Positions 23,395-38,697 are shown, counted from the stretch's first letter. The stretch: 64,000 nt of DNA from Hydractinia symbiolongicarpus (GCF_029227915.1 NC_079883.1:9052001-9116000); one strand, 5' to 3'. Program-made: numbers and translations. Notes: generated by a model from the sequence alone, not told the origin.

Positions 23395-23872
23395 TTAAGA
23401 AGTCGATGTAGTACGGATACACAAGACGGTCTAAAATGCACTATCGCGCCAAAGTTTTATTTCTCATATTGATTGACAGCTAAGGTTCAAAACAAACCAT
23501 TTGATTGGTGCTAAGAAAGTAATTTCTGATTGGCTGCATAATGACATTACGCTCATTACTTTAACATTTTTATAAAATCTGTGTTTTTTGGCTACGGGAA
23601 AACGGCTGTATCTTCTGATACACAAAAGCTTTTGACTTTTTTTTTTTTTAGTAAGTAGCAGAAGGTTTGGCGAATTCCAACGATGCCAAATTTATTGCCT
23701 TACTGAAACATTAAGACCACGAATTTTTAAAAAAACTACAGTTTTACTTAAAAAAATGTACAAAATGTTCGGAACATTTTGTAATGACGCAACTCTATTG
23801 GTTAATTAGGGTGTTTCCACGAGCAGTAGGTAATTTTATGGCCTCTTTTTAAAGCTGTCTGAATTCTGTTAA

Positions 23873-24229
<357 letters not shown>

Positions 24230-24691
24230 GCGTTGTCATTGCTCAACAAAAACGGCTATTTTTATAGCCACAAATCTTTTAAAACATTACTTTGTGCACG
24301 CTTCCAAATTACACAATGTGTAAAGTCTTGTCACAGTTACATTTATTGCTATACGATACTATGTCATATATGACACAAAAAAAATTTAGAAATACTTTGT
24401 AGGGTTAATTTGCCTGGGAGTGTTTCCGTGAAAAGCTGGGTTAAGTTAAATGTAAGCAATAACATGGATCAATGTACTTGTCTTTTCTGCAAGTACAGCT
24501 AATAATACGTATGAAAAGTGAAGCTAATCCACACACACACATGGGGAAGTATTTTAAATGTAGGCTAGTGTTCTTAAGCACATTATTTAGAAGTTTTATT
24601 AACTTCGGTTAACTTGTAGTGACGCCAAGTAAATGTTTTTTTAAAGATGTGTGGTCTTAAAAAAGACCGTTTGTGTTTGGTAGACGTTGGT

Positions 24692-25096
24692 TTACTTGCT
24701 GCTTGTGTATTTTGTGACGGCTTTTGTTCCTTCACTGACTGCGTGTTTTGCAAGTTCTCCAGGCAAGAGAAGACGTACTGCGGTTTGAATTTCACGAGAA
24801 GAGATGGTCGACTTTTTGTTTTGAAGAGCCAAACGCGAAGCTTCGGAAGCAATGCGCTCAAAGATGTCGTTGACAAATGAGTTCATGATGCTCATAGCTT
24901 TGCTTGAAACTCCGACATCTGGGTGAACTTGTTTCAAAACATTGTAGATGTAAATAGCATAACTTTCCTTTCTCTTTCTCTTGCGTTTCTTTTCACCAGT
25001 TCCACCAATCTTTCCTCCTTTTTTGCCGGCTCTTTTTTCACCTTTCTTGGCTACTTTAGGTGCCTGTTTTCCTCCTTTAGCTGCTGCGTCAGACAT
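24692..25096 (-). CDS. H2B: Histone H2B, unit 5
   Basis: Protein identical; variant stem-loop at 24653-24668. Confidence 0.99.
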   Translation of the reverse strand: MSDAAAKGGKQAPKVAKKGEKRAGKKGGKIGGTGEKKRKRKRKESYAIYIYNVLKQVHPDVGVSSKAMSIMNSFVNDIFERIASEASRLALQNKKSTISSREIQTAVRLLLPGELAKHAVSEGTKAVTKYTSSK

Positions 25097-25380
25097 GGTT
25101 AAAAATTTTTGCTACTTAACTTGTAAATAAGCATTAAACTGCAAGTCAAAACTTTTTGTTTATAAGTAAAAAAATCGGATCGAATTCGATCCGAAAACGC
25201 CGATACGCAATTTAATTGGTTAAAAAAAAAATCTTTTGTTTAATACTTAATTATGATTGGTTAAAAAAACATGATTTCGATCCTATTTTTATGATGAAAA
25301 AACGAGTAAAGTTTATTTCGTTAACACTTACGTTAAATATTCGTACGTTTTTGTATTAACTTACAAATCAAATCGCAGTT

Positions 25381-25761
25381 ATGTCTGGACGTGGAAAAGG
25401 TGGAAAAGCTAAGGCTAAAGCCAAGACAAGATCCTCAAGAGCTGGACTTCAATTTCCAGTCGGTAGAGTGCATAGATTCCTTCGTAGAGGGCACTATGCT
25501 AACCGAATTGGATCTGGAGCACCAGTTTACTTAGCAGCCGTCTTGGAATATTTATCTGCTGAGATATTGGAGTTGGCTGGTAACGCAGCAAGAGACAACA
25601 AAAAAGCTAGGATTATTCCAAGACATTTACAATTGGCTGTTCGTAATGATGAAGAATTAAACAAACTTTTGAGCGGTGTAACCATTGCAGCTGGTGGTGT
25701 TTTGCCAAACATTCAAGCTGTCTTACTCCCAAAGAAGAACGACAAAGGACAGAAGAAGTAA
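25381..25761 (+). CDS. H2A: Histone H2A, unit 5
   Basis: Protein identical; stem-loop at 25784-25799. Confidence 0.99.
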   Translation: MSGRGKGGKAKAKAKTRSSRAGLQFPVGRVHRFLRRGHYANRIGSGAPVYLAAVLEYLSAEILELAGNAARDNKKARIIPRHLQLAVRNDEELNKLLSGVTIAAGGVLPNIQAVLLPKKNDKGQKK

Positions 25762-25958
25762 ACCGCTACACTCAGAAAACAACGGCTATTTTTATAGCCA
25801 CACATCTTTAAAAAAACATTGTTTTTTTCACAAAACTATAACCTTAAAGTCTAATAGATAATCCATGCATACGCCTTGTCCTAAGTAACTCAAAGAAATT
25901 AAATAAAAAAATTTGATCACAACGTCAAAATAAATTGCACGTATTTGCCCCTACTAAT

Positions 25959-26078
25959 GTCTACGGCCATACCACGATGAACACACCCGTTCTCGTCTGA
26001 TCACGGAAGTTAAGCATCGTCGGGCCGGGATAGTACTTGGATGGGGGACCGCCTGGGAACTCCCGGTGTCGTAGGCTT
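25959..26078 (+). rRNA. 5S: 5S rRNA, unit 5
   Basis: Intact copy. Confidence 0.97.
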
Positions 26079-26428
26079 TTCATTTTCATTTGTTGCCTTT
26101 TCATTTCAATGGTGCTGTGATATATTTCTTGTTATAACAATTAAGGAACGTGGCGGTTGTTGAAAGTGTTTCCTATGACATTTTCCTACGACATTTTCAG
26201 GTGATAGTACGAGAAAAAAGAGCTTTCAAATGCATACAAACTCGATCTATTGCCGATCATCCAATAACCCTGACGGAATGGCAAATAAAATAAAATTCCG
26301 CCGCCTTCCGAGGACTTATATCGCAATCACGTTTCGTAACAGCCAAGCGAGGTTTTACCTTAGCGTTTAAGTCACCACCGACATTTGGCCGCGCAACTTT
26401 TCTAAGCTCATTCATTTTGACTTAAGGA

Positions 26429-26592
26429 GGGGGCGAGCGCGGACGCAGGCCCCCACTACCAGAAATTGTACGGTCGAGTTACTGACGTTTGCAGTAATCG
26501 CAGAGGTCAGCCCAAGCGTAGTGCAATGCAAGAGCCTCACTCTGGAAGAAAACCCTCATTGATCAGTCTTTACTTCCCCGTCAGGTAAGTAT
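26429..26592 (-). ncRNA. U1: U1 snRNA, unit 5
   Basis: Intact copy; PSE candidate at 26636-26649. Confidence 0.97.
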
Positions 26593-26782
26593 GAGTTGGA
26601 ACTGCACCGTAGCATGAGGGTACCCTTCAAAGTTTGTTAATGCTTGTGGCTTGAGTGTGTTATAAACTGCCGTGTCGCGGGGCATAGGCTGTATTCTCCC
26701 CCAGTGTACGCGTTTTGTTCCCGCCGTAGACTATGCAGAGTGCCGTCGGAAAGAGGACTGCTATTATTCTTTTATTGCTTAT

Positions 26783-26969
26783 GTGGGCCGCCATCGGTAA
26801 TAGTGCAACACCAAGGCAACCCGTGGTCACGGCGTGAATGAATCCACCTCCATGACCCAAGGCCAAAAATCAGATTAATATACTGACCATTCAGAGAATG
26901 GCCTACCAGATATTAAACTGATAAGAACAGATACTACACTTGATCTTAGCCATTAGGCCGAGAAGCGAT
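26783..26969 (-). ncRNA. U2: U2 snRNA, unit 5
   Basis: Intact copy; PSE candidate at 27010-27023. Confidence 0.96.
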
Positions 26970-27291
26970 AAAGAACAAGCGTTGCCATGATAGGCATCGT
27001 CCACACACCGTAACTGCTTGTGGAGCATGTCACGTTACTGTAAAGCTTACAACTGTCACCGCGTACGGATGGACGGCGACATAGTAAAAATCACGGCTGT
27101 TGATTTAGCCGTAGGATGGAGAGCGACTGTAGCGAGTGGATGGTAACTTACATGAATGCTAACAAAGGCGACGATACTAAGTGCGTGATATTACTTTCCA
27201 ATATGACTGCGTACATTCCGTTTATCAACGCATTACGCCAGAACGTGCGCGCGCGTTACACAGTAGACCATGCAGCCGAAATGCGACAGTG

Positions 27292-27364
27292 CGACCCTGC
27301 CAGGAGTCGAACCTGGAATCCCCTGATTCGTAGTCAGATGCCTTATCCATTGGGCCACAGGGCG
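27292..27364 (-). tRNA. trnR-ACG: tRNA-Arg(ACG), unit 5
   Basis: Same sequence as unit 1. Confidence 0.88.
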
Positions 27365-27943
27365 ATGCTTATGACTTCGCCCCATCGTTATTTTGGCTTG
27401 CGCATTCGTTTTACTTACGACAGAATTCTTCGTGTTTGTAGCCATGAAAGAAAGGGACTTCTGTGAGTGAATTTTTTTACTGTGGTCTAATAAAAAAGTC
27501 GAAACGCAGTGCCCAATATATGAATTGCTCCTAATAGCCGGAAACAGGCCGTGTCGATGATGTAGGCCGACATACGCAACGCAAACCAAAGAACGCTTTA
27601 TGAAAATCCTAACACGGGCGCGGAAGAAGCCCAAATTAACAGAGTAGATGTAATGCTGAAGACCTCAAACTCCAGCAGCTTCTCTTTCAGACTATTGCGT
27701 CGTGCTACAAATAAAAATTAACATGCTTTCGCATAGTCGCGGCTCCCAAAACGGACATTATACGATGTACAGAAACACACATTTCTGTTTTCGCGCCAAA
27801 TCAATTCCCGGGAGTGGTACTTTTACGTCCGCATACTTCGCACCGTCTTAAATTATATCTCATTTACACGGTAATGTTTAGTATACTTCTACTGTGATAA
27901 CAAGCATCGTTTATCGTTGGATTGTTGTAAGAAAACATTAAAA

Positions 27944-28495
27944 ATGAGTGAAGCAGCTTCTCCAAAGAAAATCGCACCCAAGAAGAAACCTGCTGCAAAG
28001 AAGACAGCTGATCACCCTAAATATGTGGACATGATCAAGGCTGCTATCGCTACCCTAAAGGAACGCGGTGGTTCATCTCGCCAAGCTATTACAAAATATA
28101 TTCATGCAAATTACAAAGTTGCTGAAAACTCAGATCATCATCTGAAAATGGCTCTTAAACGAGGAGTAACATCAGGCGATTTGATTCAAACTAAAGGCAC
28201 TGGTGCTTCTGGATCATTCAAGCTAGGTCAGGTAAAAAAAGAAAAACCTAAGAAAAAGGCCGCAGCAAAAAAGCCAACGGCAAAGAAGCCTACTGCAAAG
28301 AAAAGTACACCAAAAAAGAAGCCAGCAAAGAAGAGCACGCCAAAGAAAGCAGCAAAGAAGCCTGCCACAAAGAAAGCCTCGGCTAAGAAACCAGCAGCTA
28401 AGAAACCCACAAAGAAGCCTGTTGCTAAAAAACCTGCAGCAAAGAAGGTCAAAAAGACTCCCAAAAAGGCAGCAAAGAAGACCGCAAAAAAATAA
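27944..28495 (+). CDS. H1: Histone H1, unit 5
   Basis: Protein identical to unit 1; stem-loop at 28528-28543. Confidence 0.97.
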   Translation: MSEAASPKKIAPKKKPAAKKTADHPKYVDMIKAAIATLKERGGSSRQAITKYIHANYKVAENSDHHLKMALKRGVTSGDLIQTKGTGASGSFKLGQVKKEKPKKKAAAKKPTAKKPTAKKSTPKKKPAKKSTPKKAAKKPATKKASAKKPAAKKPTKKPVAKKPAAKKVKKTPKKAAKKTAKK

Positions 28496-28856
28496 TTTGT
28501 GTGTATCTGGCTATTACATTAACAAACGGCTATTTTTATAGCCACACATTTACAAAAAAACATTATCTTGGTACAAAGTTAAACTTGTTTAAGTCACTTA
28601 AACAGTTAAAAAAGAGTAATTTTAAGATTAGATTCCCTAAGTTTAAGTATTTTCGTTTTTAAATTTCTTATTTTCTTGCTTTTACTTTTCTTGCCCTTCA
28701 TATTTTTAACATTGTCAAACTTTATGTAGCATAAAATTTTTATGTAGCATAAAATTTAAACAGAAAGCAGAACAAAGTTTGATATAAAAAGCTAGCCGTA
28801 ATATTTTTTATGGATGTGTGGCTATAAAAATAGCCGTTTTTTGTTTGGTAAGATGC

Positions 28857-29270
<414 letters not shown>

Positions 29271-29748
29271 TTAAGAAGTCGATGTAGTACGGATACACAA
29301 GACGGTCTAAAATGCACTATCGCGCCAAAGTTTTATTTCTCATATTGATTGACAGCTAAGGTTCAAAACAAACCATTTGATTGGTGCTAAGAAAGTAATT
29401 TCTGATTGGCTGCATAATGACATTACGCTCATTACTTTAACATTTTTATAAAATCTGTGTTTTTTGGCTACGGGAAAACGGCTGTATCTTCTGATACACA
29501 AAAGCTTTTGACTTTTTTTTTTTTTAGTAAGTAGCAGAAGGTTTGGCGAATTCCAACGATGCCAAATTTATTGCCTTACTGAAACATTAAGACCACGAAT
29601 TTTTAAAAAAACTACAGTTTTACTTAAAAAAATGTACAAAATGTTCGGAACATTTTGTAATGACGCAACTCTATTGGTTAATTAGGGTGTTTCCACGAGC
29701 AGTAGGTAATTTTATGGCCTCTTTTTAAAGCTGTCTGAATTCTGTTAA

Positions 29749-30105
<357 letters not shown>

Positions 30106-30567
30106 GCGTTGTCATTGCTCAACAAAAACGGCTATTTTTATAGCCACAAATCTTTTAAAACATTACTTTGTGCACGCTTCCAAATTACACAATGTGTAAA
30201 GTCTTGTCACAGTTACATTTATTGCTATACGATACTATGTCATATATGACACAAAAAAAATTTAGAAATACTTTGTAGGGTTAATTTGCCTGGGAGTGTT
30301 TCCGTGAAAAGCTGGGTTAAGTTAAATGTAAGCAATAACATGGATCAATGTACTTGTCTTTTCTGCAAGTACAGCTAATAATACGTATGAAAAGTGAAGC
30401 TAATCCACACACACACATGGGGAAGTATTTTAAATGTAGGCTAGTGTTCTTAAGCACATTATTTAGAAGTTTTATTAACTTCGGTTAACTTGTAGTGACG
30501 CCAAGTAAATGTTTTTTTAAAGATGTGTGGTCTTAAAAAAGACCGTTTGTGTTTGGTAGACGTTGGT

Positions 30568-30972
30568 TTACTTGCTGCTTGTGTATTTTGTGACGGCTTT
30601 TGTTCCTTCACTGACTGCGTGTTTTGCAAGTTCTCCAGGCAAGAGAAGACGTACTGCGGTTTGAATTTCACGAGAAGAGATGGTCGACTTTTTGTTTTGA
30701 AGAGCCAAACGCGAAGCTTCGGAAGCAATGCGCTCAAAGATGTCGTTGACAAATGAGTTCATGATGCTCATAGCTTTGCTTGAAACTCCGACATCTGGGT
30801 GAACTTGTTTCAAAACATTGTAGATGTAAATAGCATAACTTTCCTTTCTCTTTCTCTTGCGTTTCTTTTCACCAGTTCCACCAATCTTTCCTCCTTTTTT
30901 GCCGGCTCTTTTTTCACCTTTCTTGGCTACTTTAGGTGCCTGTTTTCCTCCTTTAGCTGCTGCGTCAGACAT
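30568..30972 (-). CDS. H2B: Histone H2B, unit 6
   Basis: Protein identical; variant stem-loop at 30529-30544. Confidence 0.99.
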   Translation of the reverse strand: MSDAAAKGGKQAPKVAKKGEKRAGKKGGKIGGTGEKKRKRKRKESYAIYIYNVLKQVHPDVGVSSKAMSIMNSFVNDIFERIASEASRLALQNKKSTISSREIQTAVRLLLPGELAKHAVSEGTKAVTKYTSSK

Positions 30973-31256
30973 GGTTAAAAATTTTTGCTACTTAACTTGT
31001 AAATAAGCATTAAACTGCAAGTCAAAACTTTTTGTTTATAAGTAAAAAAATCGGATCGAATTCGATCCGAAAACGCCGATACGCAATTTAATTGGTTAAA
31101 AAAAAAATCTTTTGTTTAATACTTAATTATGATTGGTTAAAAAAACATGATTTCGATCCTATTTTTATGATGAAAAAACGAGTAAAGTTTATTTCGTTAA
31201 CACTTACGTTAAATATTCGTACGTTTTTGTATTAACTTACAAATCAAATCGCAGTT

Positions 31257-31637
31257 ATGTCTGGACGTGGAAAAGGTGGAAAAGCTAAGGCTAAAGCCAA
31301 GACAAGATCCTCAAGAGCTGGACTTCAATTTCCAGTCGGTAGAGTGCATAGATTCCTTCGTAGAGGGCACTATGCTAACCGAATTGGATCTGGAGCACCA
31401 GTTTACTTAGCAGCCGTCTTGGAATATTTATCTGCTGAGATATTGGAGTTGGCTGGTAACGCAGCAAGAGACAACAAAAAAGCTAGGATTATTCCAAGAC
31501 ATTTACAATTGGCTGTTCGTAATGATGAAGAATTAAACAAACTTTTGAGCGGTGTAACCATTGCAGCTGGTGGTGTTTTGCCAAACATTCAAGCTGTCTT
31601 ACTCCCAAAGAAGAACGACAAAGGACAGAAGAAGTAA
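31257..31637 (+). CDS. H2A: Histone H2A, unit 6
   Basis: Protein identical; stem-loop at 31660-31675. Confidence 0.99.
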   Translation: MSGRGKGGKAKAKAKTRSSRAGLQFPVGRVHRFLRRGHYANRIGSGAPVYLAAVLEYLSAEILELAGNAARDNKKARIIPRHLQLAVRNDEELNKLLSGVTIAAGGVLPNIQAVLLPKKNDKGQKK

Positions 31638-31834
31638 ACCGCTACACTCAGAAAACAACGGCTATTTTTATAGCCACACATCTTTAAAAAAACATTGTTT
31701 TTTTCACAAAACTATAACCTTAAAGTCTAATAGATAATCCATGCATACGCCTTGTCCTAAGTAACTCAAAGAAATTAAATAAAAAAATTTGATCACAACG
31801 TCAAAATAAATTGCACGTATTTGCCCCTACTAAT

Positions 31835-31954
31835 GTCTACGGCCATACCACGATGAACACACCCGTTCTCGTCTGATCACGGAAGTTAAGCATCGTCGGG
31901 CCGGGATAGTACTTGGATGGGGGACCGCCTGGGAACTCCCGGTGTCGTAGGCTT
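31835..31954 (+). rRNA. 5S: 5S rRNA, unit 6
   Basis: Intact copy. Confidence 0.97.
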
Positions 31955-32304
31955 TTCATTTTCATTTGTTGCCTTTTCATTTCAATGGTGCTGTGATATA
32001 TTTCTTGTTATAACAATTAAGGAACGTGGCGGTTGTTGAAAGTGTTTCCTATGACATTTTCCTACGACATTTTCAGGTGATAGTACGAGAAAAAAGAGCT
32101 TTCAAATGCATACAAACTCGATCTATTGCCGATCATCCAATAACCCTGACGGAATGGCAAATAAAATAAAATTCCGCCGCCTTCCGAGGACTTATATCGC
32201 AATCACGTTTCGTAACAGCCAAGCGAGGTTTTACCTTAGCGTTTAAGTCACCACCGACATTTGGCCGCGCAACTTTTCTAAGCTCATTCATTTTGACTTA
32301 AGGA

Positions 32305-32468
32305 GGGGGCGAGCGCGGACGCAGGCCCCCACTACCAGAAATTGTACGGTCGAGTTACTGACGTTTGCAGTAATCGCAGAGGTCAGCCCAAGCGTAGTGC
32401 AATGCAAGAGCCTCACTCTGGAAGAAAACCCTCATTGATCAGTCTTTACTTCCCCGTCAGGTAAGTAT
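32305..32468 (-). ncRNA. U1: U1 snRNA, unit 6
   Basis: Intact copy; PSE candidate at 32512-32525. Confidence 0.97.
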
Positions 32469-32658
32469 GAGTTGGAACTGCACCGTAGCATGAGGGTACC
32501 CTTCAAAGTTTGTTAATGCTTGTGGCTTGAGTGTGTTATAAACTGCCGTGTCGCGGGGCATAGGCTGTATTCTCCCCCAGTGTACGCGTTTTGTTCCCGC
32601 CGTAGACTATGCAGAGTGCCGTCGGAAAGAGGACTGCTATTATTCTTTTATTGCTTAT

Positions 32659-32845
32659 GTGGGCCGCCATCGGTAATAGTGCAACACCAAGGCAACCCGT
32701 GGTCACGGCGTGAATGAATCCACCTCCATGACCCAAGGCCAAAAATCAGATTAATATACTGACCATTCAGAGAATGGCCTACCAGATATTAAACTGATAA
32801 GAACAGATACTACACTTGATCTTAGCCATTAGGCCGAGAAGCGAT
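32659..32845 (-). ncRNA. U2: U2 snRNA, unit 6
   Basis: Intact copy; PSE candidate at 32886-32899. Confidence 0.96.
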
Positions 32846-33167
32846 AAAGAACAAGCGTTGCCATGATAGGCATCGTCCACACACCGTAACTGCTTGTGGA
32901 GCATGTCACGTTACTGTAAAGCTTACAACTGTCACCGCGTACGGATGGACGGCGACATAGTAAAAATCACGGCTGTTGATTTAGCCGTAGGATGGAGAGC
33001 GACTGTAGCGAGTGGATGGTAACTTACATGAATGCTAACAAAGGCGACGATACTAAGTGCGTGATATTACTTTCCAATATGACTGCGTACATTCCGTTTA
33101 TCAACGCATTACGCCAGAACGTGCGCGCGCGTTACACAGTAGACCATGCAGCCGAAATGCGACAGTG

Positions 33168-33240
33168 CGACCCTGCCAGGAGTCGAACCTGGAATCCCCT
33201 GATTCGTAGTCAGATGCCTTATCCATTGGGCCACAGGGCG
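33168..33240 (-). tRNA. trnR-ACG: tRNA-Arg(ACG), unit 6
   Basis: Same sequence as unit 1. Confidence 0.88.
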
Positions 33241-33819
33241 ATGCTTATGACTTCGCCCCATCGTTATTTTGGCTTGCGCATTCGTTTTACTTACGACAGA
33301 ATTCTTCGTGTTTGTAGCCATGAAAGAAAGGGACTTCTGTGAGTGAATTTTTTTACTGTGGTCTAATAAAAAAGTCGAAACGCAGTGCCCAATATATGAA
33401 TTGCTCCTAATAGCCGGAAACAGGCCGTGTCGATGATGTAGGCCGACATACGCAACGCAAACCAAAGAACGCTTTATGAAAATCCTAACACGGGCGCGGA
33501 AGAAGCCCAAATTAACAGAGTAGATGTAATGCTGAAGACCTCAAACTCCAGCAGCTTCTCTTTCAGACTATTGCGTCGTGCTACAAATAAAAATTAACAT
33601 GCTTTCGCATAGTCGCGGCTCCCAAAACGGACATTATACGATGTACAGAAACACACATTTCTGTTTTCGCGCCAAATCAATTCCCGGGAGTGGTACTTTT
33701 ACGTCCGCATACTTCGCACCGTCTTAAATTATATCTCATTTACACGGTAATGTTTAGTATACTTCTACTGTGATAACAAGCATCGTTTATCGTTGGATTG
33801 TTGTAAGAAAACATTAAAA

Positions 33820-34371
33820 ATGAGTGAAGCAGCTTCTCCAAAGAAAATCGCACCCAAGAAGAAACCTGCTGCAAAGAAGACAGCTGATCACCCTAAATAT
33901 GTGGACATGATCAAGGCTGCTATCGCTACCCTAAAGGAACGCGGTGGTTCATCTCGCCAAGCTATTACAAAATATATTCATGCAAATTACAAAGTTGCTG
34001 AAAACTCAGATCATCATCTGAAAATGGCTCTTAAACGAGGAGTAACATCAGGCGATTTGATTCAAACTAAAGGCACTGGTGCTTCTGGATCATTCAAGCT
34101 AGGTCAGGTAAAAAAAGAAAAACCTAAGAAAAAGGCCGCAGCAAAAAAGCCAACGGCAAAGAAGCCTACTGCAAAGAAAAGTACACCAAAAAAGAAGCCA
34201 GCAAAGAAGAGCACGCCAAAGAAAGCAGCAAAGAAGCCTGCCACAAAGAAAGCCTCGGCTAAGAAACCAGCAGCTAAGAAACCCACAAAGAAGCCTGTTG
34301 CTAAAAAACCTGCAGCAAAGAAGGTCAAAAAGACTCCCAAAAAGGCAGCAAAGAAGACCGCAAAAAAATAA
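33820..34371 (+). CDS. H1: Histone H1, unit 6
   Basis: Protein identical to unit 1; stem-loop at 34404-34419. Confidence 0.97.
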   Translation: MSEAASPKKIAPKKKPAAKKTADHPKYVDMIKAAIATLKERGGSSRQAITKYIHANYKVAENSDHHLKMALKRGVTSGDLIQTKGTGASGSFKLGQVKKEKPKKKAAAKKPTAKKPTAKKSTPKKKPAKKSTPKKAAKKPATKKASAKKPAAKKPTKKPVAKKPAAKKVKKTPKKAAKKTAKK

Positions 34372-34732
34372 TTTGTGTGTATCTGGCTATTACATTAACA
34401 AACGGCTATTTTTATAGCCACACATTTACAAAAAAACATTATCTTGGTACAAAGTTAAACTTGTTTAAGTCACTTAAACAGTTAAAAAAGAGTAATTTTA
34501 AGATTAGATTCCCTAAGTTTAAGTATTTTCGTTTTTAAATTTCTTATTTTCTTGCTTTTACTTTTCTTGCCCTTCATATTTTTAACATTGTCAAACTTTA
34601 TGTAGCATAAAATTTTTATGTAGCATAAAATTTAAACAGAAAGCAGAACAAAGTTTGATATAAAAAGCTAGCCGTAATATTTTTTATGGATGTGTGGCTA
34701 TAAAAATAGCCGTTTTTTGTTTGGTAAGATGC

Positions 34733-35146
<414 letters not shown>

Positions 35147-35624
35147 TTAAGAAGTCGATGTAGTACGGATACACAAGACGGTCTAAAATGCACTATCGCG
35201 CCAAAGTTTTATTTCTCATATTGATTGACAGCTAAGGTTCAAAACAAACCATTTGATTGGTGCTAAGAAAGTAATTTCTGATTGGCTGCATAATGACATT
35301 ACGCTCATTACTTTAACATTTTTATAAAATCTGTGTTTTTTGGCTACGGGAAAACGGCTGTATCTTCTGATACACAAAAGCTTTTGACTTTTTTTTTTTT
35401 TAGTAAGTAGCAGAAGGTTTGGCGAATTCCAACGATGCCAAATTTATTGCCTTACTGAAACATTAAGACCACGAATTTTTAAAAAAACTACAGTTTTACT
35501 TAAAAAAATGTACAAAATGTTCGGAACATTTTGTAATGACGCAACTCTATTGGTTAATTAGGGTGTTTCCACGAGCAGTAGGTAATTTTATGGCCTCTTT
35601 TTAAAGCTGTCTGAATTCTGTTAA

Positions 35625-35981
<357 letters not shown>

Positions 35982-36443
35982 GCGTTGTCATTGCTCAACA
36001 AAAACGGCTATTTTTATAGCCACAAATCTTTTAAAACATTACTTTGTGCACGCTTCCAAATTACACAATGTGTAAAGTCTTGTCACAGTTACATTTATTG
36101 CTATACGATACTATGTCATATATGACACAAAAAAAATTTAGAAATACTTTGTAGGGTTAATTTGCCTGGGAGTGTTTCCGTGAAAAGCTGGGTTAAGTTA
36201 AATGTAAGCAATAACATGGATCAATGTACTTGTCTTTTCTGCAAGTACAGCTAATAATACGTATGAAAAGTGAAGCTAATCCACACACACACATGGGGAA
36301 GTATTTTAAATGTAGGCTAGTGTTCTTAAGCACATTATTTAGAAGTTTTATTAACTTCGGTTAACTTGTAGTGACGCCAAGTAAATGTTTTTTTAAAGAT
36401 GTGTGGTCTTAAAAAAGACCGTTTGTGTTTGGTAGACGTTGGT

Positions 36444-36733
36444 TTACTTGCTGCTTGTGTATTTTGTGACGGCTTTTGTTCCTTCACTGACTGCGTGTTT
36501 TGCAAGTTCTCCAGGCAAGAGAAGACGTACTGCGGTTTGAATTTCACGAGAAGAGATGGTCGACTTTTTGTTTTGAAGAGCCAAACGCGAAGCTTCGGAA
36601 GCAATGCGCTCAAAGATGTCGTTGACAAATGAGTTCATGATGCTCATAGCTTTGCTTGAAACTCCGACATCTGGGTGAACTTGTTTCAAAACATTGTAGA
36701 TGTAAATAGCATAACTTTCCTTTCTCTTTCTCT
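36444..36733 (-). CDS. H2B: Histone H2B, unit 7 (5' part lost in gap)
   Basis: Residues 40-134 and the stop are present and match the other copies. The first 115 nt (N-terminal tail) fall in the N run. This is an assembly truncation, not evidence of a broken gene. Stem-loop at 36405-36420. Confidence 0.95.
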
Positions 36734-37233
36734 NNNNNNNNNNNNNNNNNNNNNNNNNNNNNNNNNNNNNNNNNNNNNNNNNNNNNNNNNNNNNNNNNNN
36801 NNNNNNNNNNNNNNNNNNNNNNNNNNNNNNNNNNNNNNNNNNNNNNNNNNNNNNNNNNNNNNNNNNNNNNNNNNNNNNNNNNNNNNNNNNNNNNNNNNNN
36901 NNNNNNNNNNNNNNNNNNNNNNNNNNNNNNNNNNNNNNNNNNNNNNNNNNNNNNNNNNNNNNNNNNNNNNNNNNNNNNNNNNNNNNNNNNNNNNNNNNNN
37001 NNNNNNNNNNNNNNNNNNNNNNNNNNNNNNNNNNNNNNNNNNNNNNNNNNNNNNNNNNNNNNNNNNNNNNNNNNNNNNNNNNNNNNNNNNNNNNNNNNNN
37101 NNNNNNNNNNNNNNNNNNNNNNNNNNNNNNNNNNNNNNNNNNNNNNNNNNNNNNNNNNNNNNNNNNNNNNNNNNNNNNNNNNNNNNNNNNNNNNNNNNNN
37201 NNNNNNNNNNNNNNNNNNNNNNNNNNNNNNNNN
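36734..37233. other. Assembly gap (500 N) at the orientation switch
   Basis: Exactly 500 N, which looks like a placeholder rather than a measured length. The left flank ends at unit position 1477 in forward orientation. The right flank starts at unit position 2652 in reverse orientation. An ORF read through the Ns is meaningless. Confidence 0.99.
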
Positions 37234-37311
37234 CCGCCACGTTCCTTAATTGTTATAACAAGAAATATATCACAGCACCATTGAAATGAAAAGGCAACAA
37301 ATGAAAATGAA

Positions 37312-37431
37312 AAGCCTACGACACCGGGAGTTCCCAGGCGGTCCCCCATCCAAGTACTATCCCGGCCCGACGATGCTTAACTTCCGTGATCAGACGAGAA
37401 CGGGTGTGTTCATCGTGGTATGGCCGTAGAC
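37312..37431 (-). rRNA. 5S: 5S rRNA, unit I1
   Basis: Intact copy, the first gene after the gap, in inverted orientation. Confidence 0.97.
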
Positions 37432-37628
37432 ATTAGTAGGGGCAAATACGTGCAATTTATTTTGACGTTGTGATCAAATTTTTTTATTTAATTTCTTTGA
37501 GTTACTTAGGACAAGGCGTATGCATGGATTATCTATTAGACTTTAAGGTTATAGTTTTGTGAAAAAAACAATGTTTTTTTAAAGATGTGTGGCTATAAAA
37601 ATAGCCGTTGTTTTCTGAGTGTAGCGGT

Positions 37629-38009
37629 TTACTTCTTCTGTCCTTTGTCGTTCTTCTTTGGGAGTAAGACAGCTTGAATGTTTGGCAAAACACCACCAGC
37701 TGCAATGGTTACACCGCTCAAAAGTTTGTTTAATTCTTCATCATTACGAACAGCCAATTGTAAATGTCTTGGAATAATCCTAGCTTTTTTGTTGTCTCTT
37801 GCTGCGTTACCAGCCAACTCCAATATCTCAGCAGATAAATATTCCAAGACGGCTGCTAAGTAAACTGGTGCTCCAGATCCAATTCGGTTAGCATAGTGCC
37901 CTCTACGAAGGAATCTATGCACTCTACCGACTGGAAATTGAAGTCCAGCTCTTGAGGATCTTGTCTTGGCTTTAGCCTTAGCTTTTCCACCTTTTCCACG
38001 TCCAGACAT
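37629..38009 (-). CDS. H2A: Histone H2A, unit I1
   Basis: Protein identical to unit 1; stem-loop at 37591-37606. Confidence 0.99.
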   Translation of the reverse strand: MSGRGKGGKAKAKAKTRSSRAGLQFPVGRVHRFLRRGHYANRIGSGAPVYLAAVLEYLSAEILELAGNAARDNKKARIIPRHLQLAVRNDEELNKLLSGVTIAAGGVLPNIQAVLLPKKNDKGQKK

Positions 38010-38292
38010 AACTGCGATTTGATTTGTAAGTTAATACAAAAACGTACGAATATTTAACGTAAGTGTTAACGAAATAAACTTTACTCGTTTTTTCATCATA
38101 AAAATAGGATCGAAATCATGTTTTTTAACCAATCATAATTAAGTATTAAACAAAAGATTTTTTTTTTAACCAATTAAATTGCGTATCGGCGTTTTCGGAT
38201 CGAATTCGATCCGATTTTTTTACTTATAAACAAAAAGTTTTGACTTGCAGTTTAATGCTTATTTACAAGTTAAGTAGCAAAAATTTTTAACC

Positions 38293-38697
38293 ATGTCTGA
38301 CGCAGCAGCTAAAGGAGGAAAACAGGCACCTAAAGTAGCCAAGAAAGGTGAAAAAAGAGCCGGCAAAAAAGGAGGAAAGATTGGTGGAACTGGTGAAAAG
38401 AAACGCAAGAGAAAGAGAAAGGAAAGTTATGCTATTTACATCTACAATGTTTTGAAACAAGTTCACCCAGATGTCGGAGTTTCAAGCAAAGCTATGAGCA
38501 TCATGAACTCATTTGTCAACGACATCTTTGAGCGCATTGCTTCCGAAGCTTCGCGTTTGGCTCTTCAAAACAAAAAGTCGACCATCTCTTCTCGTGAAAT
38601 TCAAACCGCAGTACGTCTTCTCTTGCCTGGAGAACTTGCAAAACACGCAGTCAGTGAAGGAACAAAAGCCGTCACAAAATACACAAGCAGCAAGTAA
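38293..38697 (+). CDS. H2B: Histone H2B, unit I1
   Basis: Protein identical; variant stem-loop at 38721-38736. The H2A/H2B promoter here is one T shorter (38121-38126). Confidence 0.99.
   Translation: MSDAAAKGGKQAPKVAKKGEKRAGKKGGKIGGTGEKKRKRKRKESYAIYIYNVLKQVHPDVGVSSKAMSIMNSFVNDIFERIASEASRLALQNKKSTISSREIQTAVRLLLPGELAKHAVSEGTKAVTKYTSSK

Noticed and set aside
36444-37349. 301-aa reading frame across the N run
   Set aside because: It is an artefact of translating Ns. Only the H2B 3' part (36444-36733) is real.
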